From Deuterostichococcus epilithicus (taxonomy: Eukaryota > Chlorophyta > Trebouxiophyceae > Prasiolales > Stichococcaceae), in the NCBI GenBank assembly GCA_033439295.1, contig JAVTLE010000007.1, forward strand, positions 1,736,001-1,800,000: a DNA stretch of 64,000 nucleotides. The letters are read 5' to 3'. Positions 22,923-33,700 of the stretch are shown here, one piece after another (within the stretch, counting starts at the first letter, position 1; each line of letters starts with the position of its first letter). The translations under genes and the position numbers were made by a program. The notes below the pieces were generated by a model. It saw nothing but the letters and a program-made list of their open reading frames with translations, was not told where the DNA came from and made no database searches.

Positions 22923-25853
22923 TGGCCGTGCCGGACCGTAAGGGCGTCATGAGCGGCATCGTGCGAGCCGCGCAGCTGCACCCTGGGCGCACCCTAGAGC
23001 ACTGCGCCCTCATCCTGCTGACGCTACACCTGGCCTCCGGCCGTGCCTGCCGGCCCCTTGCCGGCGGCGCCGTGCTGTGTCCAGCGGGTGAAGCCCCCTG
23101 CCGTGTCCCCGTGATCCGCCACGCAAAGCGCCCTGCAGCAGCTGTGCATGCGCTCCGATGCTGCCGTTCCCCCCGTGCAGCGGTGCTGTCGCTGAGACAG
23201 GCCGGAGAAGATCATTGACGCACTGCAGCCTGTGCCTTGCTACGCCTTGGTCGAAAACACTGTTCCCGCGGCTGTGCCCGGGGGTTCACATTCCTCAAAT
23301 CTGGTTGCGGCGGATCCGAGGCCGACCGGCCCACTTCGCCTGAACTGCACAGGGCAGCGGGCCTGCTGCTGCACGTCAGACCAGCCCGGCCCGCTGGAGG
23401 CGCTGTCGGCGGACGGCGTGTCGCCGGCGCCGCTGCCGACAATGTCGCTCGCGGACAAGCGGCAGGGGGAGACGGTGGAACACCACGACTTCCGCGGCGA
23501 CATCTTTCGCTTCCCGGTAGAACATTTCTCCAGCGACCTGTGTTCGCTTGCTTTCCTTTTCGCTTCCTGGTGGGCTGTCTCGGCTGTGCTGCCATCCTCC
23601 GACCCGCGCAAGCCCGCTTGGCGCGTCACGCGGAGACAGGTCCAGGCAGCAGGTGGCAGCCTTGTGTGGCAGCATCTGGTGAAGGGACGGATCGCAGTCA
23701 AAGGGTTCCTGCCGGCCAACTCTTCTCTGCATGTGCAGATGGGCGATGGCATCATCCTGAATCTGATGAAGACCAAGGCAGGTGAGTCCACATGAAATTT
23801 TTGCCCCTCGTGGAGCTGGCCGACATGTACGTGATGCAGCCATGTAGTCCTGCTTGTCACGCGGGCGCGATGGCTTGGATGCCTCCTCAGAGCAGCTGTG
23901 CTGCTGCGTCCCAGGCACCCTGCGCAGCGGCGACCTGCACAACTGCACGCAGTTTGACGTCATCCTGGAGGGCCGTGCGAGGCTGCACACCTTCGTAAGC
24001 CTCCTCAAACCATCGACTAAATCGAGCAACGCTCTGCCACCAGCGAGCGTCAGCCCTGTCACGAGTGATGCACGAGCATCAGGTGCTAGCCTCTGCAGCA
24101 GGCGCTCGCCTATCTGCCGCAGGGGTGGGCGCTTGGCCGACGTCGAAGCCGACGCCTTGACAGCGCCAGCGGAGCGGCCTGCAGTCCAGTGCATGACATT
24201 GGCTGCTGCTGCGCACAGGACACAGTGACGCGCACGGAAACTGCTGTGGTGTATGGCCGCAACGACTTCATCAAGATCCCCGCCAGGTGTCCCCGCTGCG
24301 GCCTCTCTGCTGACCAATGCTTGCGCAGCCTAGCGGGCAGCTCCCCACGTCTTATTGCGCGGCGCGGGACAGACGGTTCCTGGTCCTGCAATACGTCCGC
24401 TACTTTGACACCTGCCCGCTCGTACAAGATGCTGAAGTGAGCGAGGCACCTGACACGCGCACCCCCTGTGGCTGCCGCAGGGTGCCGCACCTGTTCGAGT
24501 TCCTGGAGGACAACTACATGGTGGAGTGGTGGGACTGCGACTTCCGCGCATGGTACTTCCGCCCCTACCGCGACCGCATCTCGCGCGCCTTTGCCGCCTC
24601 TCCGGTGAGGCGATCGAGTGTCTCAAGACTCCCAGTGCATCCTAATAGTAGGCCTGCAATTCCGCCCTGAGGGCTGCGAAACGATGACCGTGAGGGCATC
24701 TACACTGCGAACATTCCAGTCGTTTTGCTTCCTTCCCAGGCGAGACCAACTTTGCCTGCAGTCTGTTTGAGACTGCAACACCTGCAACTCTGCTGCTTGT
24801 GTCAGAGGCTTGTGGGCCAGTTCAGCGACCAAATGCCTACCTGCGGTCCACATCCAGCTTACAGCAGTGCCGAGATACAGTCTTTTCAGAATTGCTCTAC
24901 CCGCTGTGAGTTGTGCTGAAATTCACTGAAGCGGTTCGTCATGGCCACCCTTGATCGCAGAGGAGCCCCCCAAGTGCATTCACCTTGTGCTCAGCTCAGC
25001 AATGCCCACTGCAGGCAGCTGCTGGGCAGCAGCCGGACGCCAAGTCAGCGCCGTCAGAATCAGCGGCGGCCGGCGCCAAGGCCGCACAGCAGGGAGGTCA
25101 GCAGGCGGCTGATGCATCCGCGGCAGCGCGCAACGTGGAGCGGGGCGCAGAGGAGGCGTCGCGGTTGGCGTCGGCGCGGCGGCAGCGCGACAGCAGCGAT
25201 GCCGCGGAGCAGCGCAGCAGCGGCAGCGACGGCGGCGCCTCAGCAGGCAGCGCACGGCACGACAGGGTCAAGGACCCCGTCGCAGATGCCACTACCTTGG
25301 ATGATTCACGGATGGGCGCCGCAGCAGGCGGCAAGGAGGAGACAAGCCAGGCTGCTGGCGGCGTGGGAGTCGATGGCGGGAGCAGCAGCGGCGATGCGGG
25401 CGCCGGTGCTGGTGCGGCTGTTGACGCAGCTGTTGATTCGGGCGGTAGCGGCAGCGCGCCTCAGTTGGAGCAGCAGAGCGAAGGTGCCGCCCAGGCGGAG
25501 GCTGTGCTGCCGGCAGCAGAGGCCTCGCAGGAGCGGCAGTGGCAACACCGGCAGCAGCAGGCAGCCGGCAATGCACAGAGCGGCAAGAACGGCGCCGCAC
25601 AGGCCGGCGGCGGCGCGGCCGCTGCTGGGGAGTTGCCTGCAGGCGCGCTCCGGGTGAACAGCGCCGCTGCGGCTGGTGCAATGCAGCAGGAGCGGCGACA
25701 GCAGGCGCAGCAAGGGGACTTGGACCAGCAGCGGGATGCGGAGCGGCAGGGTGCAGCACAGCAGGAGGCCGTGGCAGGGAGTGACCAGCGCGGCGGGGCT
25801 GCCAAGGCTGCCATCGCAGCAGAAGCTGATCGAGACGACTATACGGAAGAATG
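22923..25853 (+). CDS. Cupin/RmlC-like jelly-roll protein with Ala/Gln-rich tail
   Basis: The forward exons suggest an N-terminal helical part (ATG 22923; MAVPDRKGVMSG, then TLEHCALILLTLHL) and ALSADGVSPAPLPTMSLADK with FRGDIFRFP. A beta-rich cupin domain follows: FLPANSSLHVQMGDGIILNL, then RSGDLHNCTQFDVILEGRAR, then TETAVVYGRNDFIKIPA, then VPHLFEFLEDNYMVEWWDCD and WYFRPYRDRISRAF. The HLFEFLED...EWWD...YRPYR pattern is typical of RmlC/sugar-epimerase-like cupins. Motif 1 has only one His and lacks the usual HxH...E metal set, so catalysis is uncertain. The last exon (about 25012-25853) is about 280 residues of Ala, Gln, Gly and Glu with no fold, ending GGAAKAAIAAEADRDDYTEE and TGA. The junctions of the first two exons, and hence the exact start, are unresolved. 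Confidence 0.6.
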
Positions 25854-26143
25854 ACGCTTCGAGGTGTTCAATTGACTCGCGCTGAAAAGTTGTGAGCGGC
25901 ACTGAACGATGCGGCAGCATTTTTAAATTGAGGCGGCACCGCCTGATGAGTGTGCAGTCCCGAAGATGCTCAGATTGCGTTCCCACAGTACCATGAACTC
26001 AAATTTCGCCTGCCTACACACTAGGAGTACATGCTTGATGCCTGTCAGGGCTGCGAGCAGGCCACATGCTTGTCAACTTTCGACGATGCCGGAAAATTCG
26101 CTGCAACACATTCTCGCGATTCCCCAAGGCCGCAGTGGCCACT

Positions 26144-29142
26144 TCAGTCTGGGGGCCGCGGCACCTGCAGCCGAGGAGGCCTCGGCTGCCGCACCAGCGG
26201 CTGCATTGCACTATTTGGGTCCGCGGCAAAGGACCAGGCGAGACCCCACCGTGACGTGCGCCCTGCACAGGACAATGAAGCGCAGTGGCGCACAGTGCGG
26301 ACACAGCAGACTCTGTGGCGGCGACGGGGCCAACACAGCCGGGCTGGTGGAGCGGCAGATTCAGACAGCCAGCAACCCAGCAGCCGGCTTGCAGTGCCGC
26401 CCAGCCCGACATTTCAATATGCCAGCTTTGTATGAAATCAGTGATGGCAGGCACCCTGGCTGTTTCTTCACCACCCACCTTGCGCAAACTCGGTTGTGCG
26501 CAGCGCCGCCGGGCGGTGCCGGTGCAGCGCGGCTCGCAGCGCCTTGAGGCTGGCCTTGCGCCCCAGCATGGCGGTGTACCAGTGCACCCGTCCTCGAAGC
26601 GCCAGGCTGTCTGCGACCATGGCGCCCACGAAGGCCGCCTCGCCGCCCGGGCACACCATCTCCGCTGCGGTGCCTGCGGCACGGCGCCTCGCACGCAGTC
26701 CGACAATGTGCAATGAGGCTTCTTGGATGAGGCGTCTGAGGTGCCTCTTGGACTGGCATGTCACGATGTTGCATTTGTGCCCCTCTCGAGGCGCAACACA
26801 TCCGGCAACGGCTGCCTTCCCGGCTGGCCCCGTCGCAGTCCAGCAGCTTGGCGGCGGCCCTGACCAGACAGCGAAGCCAGGGGGCAGGCCAGTTGTGCCC
26901 CCGCCGCTGGCATGAGTCCAAAAACGCTCGCCTGCGTGCGCGGTGTGCGGGTTGAGGCCCGCCTGCTGGATGGACTCAAAGAACGGCGGGTTGCACATGC
27001 TGAAGGCGAAGCGCTCGCCGCGCCGCACCGCCGGCTGCAGCACGCCGCGCGGGAAGGCCGGGTCCGGCGGCAGGAGGCCCGTCAGCACAGCCGCCGCGCC
27101 ACCAGCGGCGCCCGCCGCCGTCGGCGTGCCGTCTGTAGCAGCCTTGGCTTCCCGGTCCTCAGCGCCCGGGCCTGCAGCCGCGGCGGGGGGGTCTTGCGCG
27201 GAGTCGACGTCCTCGCGCACGTCCCGGACCTGGGCAGAACAGGAGGGCCAGGGCCGATCAAAGGAAAGGTGAACGGTCGCAACGCTAGAGCCGTGTCCCA
27301 GGCGTCGAGGCTGTTCCCCGGGAAGTTCGGGAGATGGGGAACCTCCACGATGGCATGGCGGCTGCGGCATGGTGCTGTTCAGGAGGCTCAAGAGTACCCT
27401 CCGAACGCATCAGGACGCGGGCGCACATGGCCACTGGCAGTGGAATCAAACGCCATGCAGCACAGCTAAATGCGAGCTGATCAGAGCGCGGCATGTTCCT
27501 CTCTGACCGAGCAAGTCCTGCGTGCCCCACCTCGATGAGGGGCGCCAGATGCGGGTTGGCGGCCACATTGGCGGTCCCGCCGGCAATCGCGACATCCGTA
27601 ACGTCGGCGGCCACAAAGCGCCAGCCGTGCTGCGCCGCGCCCAGCAGCGGGTATATCAGGTTGGCGCCGCAGCCGATGTCCAGGCCCACCACCTCGCCGC
27701 CGCCTGCGGAGGGGCGCCACGACATGAAGGTTTGGCTGCGCCGCTTGCAGCACGCACACGCAAAGCCAGCAACGGGTGTATCAGTTTGGCGCCGCAGCCT
27801 ATGTCCAGGCCCGTCGCCTTGCCGCCGCCTGCGGCGCCGGCAGTGTATTGACTCATCTGTGCGAGGCCTGCAGCGCGGACATGCAACAGCGCCAGTGCCG
27901 GAATGTCTGGCACGGCCATGGTTCGAATTGCAAACAGGACCTGTGGGCGAGGGGCAATCAAGCCAGCAGCGTGAGCTGCTTTGGCAAGGCAGACAGTGTT
28001 TTTGGCCGCACAGCAGACAGCTCAAGTGCTAACGCCTTCAGTAGCTGCAGCCTCGCAGCGTCCAGCTTACCAGGCGGGGACGACAGCGCGAGCAGATCTG
28101 CGATCCAGGCGATATAGTTGGCGCGGCCCGGCACCGGCGGGATGAGCTGCCTGTCGGCGACGTCCCAGGCCACCCCGTAGTGCTCCGCCAGCAGCGCCCG
28201 GGTCACGGCGCGAGACGCTGCCGCGCTTGCAAAATCTACCGCGCCGCTGCGGCCAGCGGCGCGGCCCTCTGAGCGCTGGCAAATGAGGAGGCGGGCAGTG
28301 TGAGCAGATCGCTCGCGGATTTTGGCTGCCGTGCAATTGATCTGGATTGACAGACCCCGCCGACAGACAAGGGTGCTGCTGCAATGCATGGCTATGGAAG
28401 AGCAACACGGACACACAGCATGGCCCAGGACCACTGCATGCCACAAAACGTCACCCTAGCTGGGTACCGGCACAGAGGACAGCAAGCGCGGGTCACCTGC
28501 CGTCGTGGCGCAGGCGCACGTGGCGTGCTAAGTCAGGGTGCCTCGCCGCCAGCGCCACAAAGTCGGGCTCCTCGTCAGCGTAGCAGTTGCCCGGGTGCAT
28601 GCGCGAGTTGCCGCTGCCGGGCGCCGCGACCCGCCGCCGCTTGGCGGCAGGCTGCTGCTGCTCGCCTGCGCCGCCGTCGCCCGCCAGCGCCGGTGCCGAT
28701 GCCGGCTCCACAGCCGAGCTGGCGCCGGCGGCATCTGCCTGTTCCTGCGACCCACGCACGGCCGCGAGGTGCGACGGCATGGCTGGTCCTATGAACTCCT
28801 GCGCTTGTGCAGGGTCCGCAGGAGGAGCAGCGCCCGCTGTTGATACCGTGGCTGGTGGCGCGGTGCTGTCTGATTTGTCACGTGCCGGCAAGCCGTCTGG
28901 AAGGATGGCTTGCAACGCAGAGATTGATTGCAGCAGCTCGTCCCGAATGGCGAGGCACTGCTCGTCATGCGGATCATCCCGCAGCAGCTGCTGTACCTCC
29001 GCCAGGCTGGACCTGTATTCCTCAAGCGCCGTCGCGGCGGCGGCCGGAAACTGCAGGCAATATGCATGCTGGTTTGGAGTGTCAATTCTTATTCAAACAT
29101 GAATCATCCAGTTTTTATGAGCATTGCATTGTTGCTCACCAT
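26144..29142 (-). CDS. METTL16-type RNA m6A methyltransferase with SPF30-like N-terminus
   Basis: METTL16/FIO1 enzymes methylate adenosine in U6 snRNA and some mRNAs, using SAM, in the nucleus. Seen here in order: MHPGNCYADEEPDFVALA, PPVPGRANYIAWIADLL, GLDIGCGANLIYPLLG (SAM motif I), WRFVAADVTDVAIAGG, SMCNPPFFESIQQAGLNP (catalytic NPPF), MVCPGGEAAFVG, WYTAMLGRKASLKAL, TTEFAQG and GRTSRWGLAWSF; stop TGA at 26144-26146. Upstream, in one open frame, lies ALEEYRSSLAEVQQLL with DELLQSISALQAIL. This resembles the N-terminal helix of the splicing factor SPF30/SMNDC1 or of ZGPAT. An Ala/Ser/Pro-rich linker carrying AAKRRRV, a likely nuclear localisation signal, follows. The ATG at 29140-29142 is the last codon of exon 1 and sits directly on the GTGAGC donor. 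No Tudor domain follows the SPF30-like part. Confidence 0.85.
27766..27834 (-). repeat. Intronic copy of the METTL16 SAM-motif exon start
   Basis: About 69 bp match the exon at 27642-27710 with about eight mismatches. The copy includes the acceptor and encodes GGGKATGLDIGCGAKLIHPLL, against GEVVGLDIGCGANLIYPLLG in the true exon. It lies upstream, about 55 bp from the real exon. It lacks the following 100 bp of exon, so it cannot replace it. Confidence 0.8.
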
Positions 29143-29612
29143 TCGGGGTCGTGATGATTGCCACGTTATGACATGGCATTCAGCCTGCCCGCTGCATCAG
29201 CATCATTTCAGATGGTGATCTGCTCCAATTTGATACTGTGCATTTCAGTGTGGTTGCCATTGAAACTTGAGTCAAGTCTTGCTTTCAAGGGCGCTGCTTC
29301 GGTGGAAGCAGAGCATGTCGCGACCATGCTTGCGACTTCCAAAGACAGAGTTGAGACGGACTTTGCCTGATTATACAGCTTACGAAACGTGAATTTGGTG
29401 CAGTTGGCTCCCAGTTGGTCTGCACACCTGCAGCGCAACGGATTGCAAGCTGCAGAAAGACTTGCCAGACCTGATTTTCAGCAGGGCACATATAGCACCC
29501 CACAGCAGATATGAGCGGCTCGCTGCGAAGCATGCGGCCGCTGGCCAGCAGACTTCAAGGAAAGCTTGCCTCAGACTCAGCAGTCGTGCTCGGCCGGCAG
29601 CAGCGTCGGTGC
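29143..29612. other. Bidirectional promoter region of METTL16 and small one-TM gene
   Basis: About 470 bp between two divergent starts. No coding exon or recognised element is visible. Confidence 0.4.
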
Positions 29613-30299
29613 ATGGCAGGTGGGATGCAGGATATGGCAGGGAGTTCCCTCAGCCACGATGACCGTTACTGACATGAAAATGCCACGTCAAAACATGTTG
29701 CACCATCCGCAAGCATGGCAGCTTGGAGAATGGACCACCCCAACCTTGCGACATGTTCCTGCCGGAGCACGCACATGGCAGCGCTCCCTGCGGATGTGCC
29801 CTTCAATGCCTTGTGGCGTTTGCCATGCAGACGAGGCGAAGGTCAACGCATGGGAGGCGCCGACGCAGGTCGCCAAGTGGAAGGAAGAGCATGTAGGTGT
29901 TTCCGCACAGCGGCGATGTCACCCTCGTGCAAATTTCGCAGGAGGCTTGTTGTTGGATGCTTGACTGGGCCATTATGAGCATGTGCATGTCACAGATGTC
30001 AGCTTTCAGAATTCTACTCTCCCCTTGCAGATCGTGTTCGCGGTGCTGGGGGGCTGGGGCATTGGCATCTACACGGCAATGAAGGCATGCAACACCGTCA
30101 CATGAGAATTGCCTTTGTTATTAATGCCTGCGTACACTTGTTAGTCGGGCACACCTATCTCACATTGCTGGCAGCAAACACAACTGAACGTCGGATGTTG
30201 CTCTGTTTGTTGTTGAGTGCTTCTTGCTCAAATTGTTCGACCCAGGTGTTTGGCGGCAAGGAGAAGGAGGCGACTAAGGAGACGATCCAGGAGGCCTGA
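29613..30299 (+). CDS. Conserved-looking 58-residue single-TM protein, function unknown
   Basis: Four exons were joined: 29613-29619 (ATG GCA G), 29831-29892, 30031-30084 and 30246-30299, total 177 nt. The protein begins MADEAKVNAWEAPTQVAKWK, continues EEHIVFAVLGGWGIGIYTAM (one hydrophobic helix) and ends KVFGGKEKEATKETIQEA. A charged N-terminus, a Gly-rich membrane helix and a charged tail are typical of small accessory subunits of mitochondrial respiratory or ATP synthase complexes, but I do not recognise the family. All junctions keep frame. Intron 3 uses a GC donor (AAG|GCATGC) with a normal CAG acceptor. Intron 1 starts GTGGGA after a 7-nt coding exon. The size and splicing suggest a real gene missed by ORF callers. 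Confidence 0.6.
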
Positions 30300-30724
30300 T
30301 CAGAGGGCAGCTGCTGCAGGGTACAGAAAGTTTCAGTGCAAACGGTGCAGTGGCGCTGCCTGACTCGAGCAGCTGATTTCGAGCTTCTACTCGTTGGCAG
30401 ACCTGCCGGGTGCTTTGCCTGTCAGTGGATTGGTGCGATGCCCGGCTGCTGTGAAAGCATCCTGGCACCATGCTACCTAGCAATGGTGCAATCATGAGAG
30501 AGACCCACGGGAAGGAACATCGTCTTTAAACAAAACTCTCATCCGCTGTACCCCTGATCCAGTGTCTCAACTGCCTCCAAAAGCCAAGCGGACCGACTGT
30601 CACAGAGTGCGCTTCCAAAGAGCTTCCAACGGGCGCTGCTGCATGTTCCTGGCGGTGCAGCAAGCATCTCCACTTCTGCTGCCTTGATGCGGGTGCCCAG
30701 GACGAGAGCCTGTCCAGCTCTGGG
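30300..30724. other. Convergent 3' spacer
   Basis: About 425 bp between the stops of the 58-residue gene (+) and the epimerase-like gene (-). No coding exon or clear UGUAA signal seen. Confidence 0.35.
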
Positions 30725-33700
30725 CTATCCATAGGTGCCGGGCCCTGCGAAATTTGGGCGCTGGGACTGGATGTCGGATGCCGGGGGCGGCGCCTCAGTC
30801 GGCTCAGACGCGTTGGTGTCGAAGTCAAACAGCGGCCGCTCCCACATGGTGTTGAAGGACCGTATGACCATCTCCCCCGTCCAGGTCTCCCCCGGCTGCA
30901 GCCTGCGCCAGGAGTGCGCGGTCTTTTCAGGACAGAGCACAGGGGCCAGCCGGAGGGGTGTGCCCGAGGCGCAAACGTCTCCTCAGGCAGGGGCTTTGCG
31001 CCAACGATGGGAACGCCTGGCGCTGCGGCACCTGCTCGTCCTCGTCCAACAACATTTCGTCCCGCACAAGCAGTGCACGAAGGCCTGGCCCTTCGCCGCC
31101 GTTGCCAGGCGAACAAGAAGCAGTGGCTGCTGCCACTGCTGCATACATTTGCCCTGCAAAGCAGCAGTGCAGCAGAGGCCACGCACGTGACGGGCCGCGC
31201 GACGCGCGCGCTGGGCACCGCCACGAAATGGCGGTAGGCGTCGGGCATGCGGGTGTACGGGTTGATGGCCCCTGTGTCCCTGAAGCCGCGCCGCATGTGG
31301 ATCTCGTGGTGCGACCGGTCCCCCGGGCACAGCTTCACGTCCGTGTTGTCCGTGTCCACGAAGATGGAGTTGATTGCGCGGGCTGCGAACAAGGGATTGT
31401 GCAAAGTCAAAGCTCAAAGGCGAGCAGCACGAGGGTCGGTCATTGCAGACCGGGCTGGTGGCCAGGGTGACGATGAGGGAGTGCCGTCGATGAAGAGGGT
31501 CGCTTGCAACAGATGCGGTGAAGGCTGCGAGTGCAGGGCCCCAGCTTGCTGGAAGTATGTGCCAGGGTGGTGGGTGCAGGACCATGCACTTCAGTGGAGG
31601 CAAAACAGCCGAGGGGGCGCGCCGCCAAAGTGCGCGACGCCGTCCAGTTGCTGATCCAGATGCGGGCAGCGTCCCGAGTGCGTACAACGAGTGCGTACAA
31701 CCACAAGGTTCGGGAAGGGCTGATTGGGGTTCAGGGGCGCACCGCCAAAGTGCACATAGTCGTCCTCCTGCTGGTCCAGGCGCGGCCTCGAGGCGTCCCG
31801 TGCGTAGTCCAGGATGTACTTGCCGCCCAGGCCCAGCAGCTTGACGAAGCGGGAGTGGTCCGGCCAGTCGCCCAGCGGCCGCACGGCAAAGTGCGTCTGC
31901 AGCGCGCTCGTGAAGGTGAACTCCGTGTCGTCTGCACGGGGCGCAGACAGGGCCGGGTCAGCAGTGCAAGCCCAGGGCGAGCGACCTGGCAGCCGTCGCC
32001 AGGCAGGCGAATGGCAGCGCTTGTGTGTGCAGGGCGTCAGGGCGTTCTGACAGTATGCAGGGTCGAGCGCTGCTGCATTTTGCCACAATTCGCGGCACTG
32101 CTGCAGACTGCCCACGGGAGGGGGCGGGGGCGGGGGGGACCGAATGCATCACATCACTGTGCTGTGGTCCGCTCAGGGGACTGGACTCTTACGGCCAGCA
32201 AGCCCGCGTGGCGACATGCTTGCACCGGCACGCCGCACCTGTGTTGGCAATCTCCAGCACGCAGCGCAGCTGCAGCGGGTTCGTGTCTAGCGGTTCCGAC
32301 ATGAAGTCGCCTGCGAAGGAGCACTGATGCCGCATCTCGAAGCATGCCCGACAGAGCGGGCTTCCCGTGTCATTGCGCCAGCAAGCTGTCCAAGCGGGCT
32401 GTTGCCATCGTCGTCTGCTGCCGAGCCAGTCCACCAAAGATCCCCGGCCACAACAACACACCATGCAGTCCTCTTGTATTCTGTTTGTCGACTGTGCCAT
32501 GCCTGGGTGTACCATGGAGGCGCAGCCATTCAGAAGCTTATTTGTGAAGGGCTGCACTCTTGGAGGGGCACAGCAAAATGATTACCAGACCCCTCGCCGG
32601 TGTTGAAGGCCGCCTGGCGCGCCTCCGCCTCTGACAGCACCGCCTCCGGCACCGGGTTCGGGATGCTGAAGTCTGGCGGGTCATCGCTCTCCATCAGCGA
32701 GATCTGCAGACAACAAATTACCTTGTTCATCCTCGGCTTGTGTGGGAACCCGTCAGCTCATTGGTGAGCTGCCCATGATGACGACTAAGGTTTTGACGTA
32801 CCGCTGCACCTGTGCCGGCCTTCGTTTGCCGCTGCTGCGGCTGCCTGTGCAGGCGACACAGCTGGCGTCCTCGTTGCCAAAGGCTGTTAAGACGCGGCGG
32901 CTCCGCAGCAGGCGAGCCCCGCCCCAGTCCCAGAGAGGCGGGCGCAGCCGGCGCACGAGCGGAGCACCCGGCTGCGTGCCCCAGTTCCACACCCTGACCC
33001 CTGCCGTCCGGCGCTGAAGGCAATNTGCATGCCCCCCCCCCCCCCCTTTCCCCCGCCATGCTCCTCAGCCAACAGCTGCAGGTCCGTCGGGCAGCAGGGG
33101 CGCTGCACAATTGCAAAAAGGGGCGGCCCGGGAGGCTCACAGTGTACATGGCCTCGAACTTGTGTGGCCACAGCGCCAGGGTGGTATCGTCTGACTCGGC
33201 AAAGAGAGCCACCGAGGGCGCCAGGTCAGTCGCGATGTTCGGGTCCGCGACACCCGTCGCCGCAATGGACCAGTGCATGCGCCGCAGCAAGCCGTTGGTC
33301 GGCAGCGTGCCGCGGCCGTACTGCGGGAACACCACCGGGATGCCGCCCCTGGACAGAGACAGGTGCACAAGCGTGCGTGAGTGTGACTGGGGCGCGCTCC
33401 CGCCCAGGCTGCGGTGCTGAGGAAAAGGTTGTGGTTGGAGCGCTCCACATGAAATCACACGAACTACAGCATCGGTCCGGACATGGGCATGGCGCTCAGG
33501 CAGTCTGCCAGTGGTATGTGCAAGGTGTTTGGGGGAGCCACGCACTGGATGGGGTCCAGGCCATCGAAGGTGTTGTCCGGCCGCACAAACAGGACCTCCG
33601 TGCCGTCCTTTTTCCGCCAGGATGTGATGTTGGCACCATGCAGGTACACCTCCAGCTCCGCGCCGTTTGGGTGGTGCAGGTACACTGCGCAGTTCGAAAG

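Noticed and set aside
30526-31410. Long reverse-strand open frame running past the epimerase stop
   Set aside because: It crosses an intron and shifts out of the frame that carries the conserved C-terminal motif GETWTGEMV.
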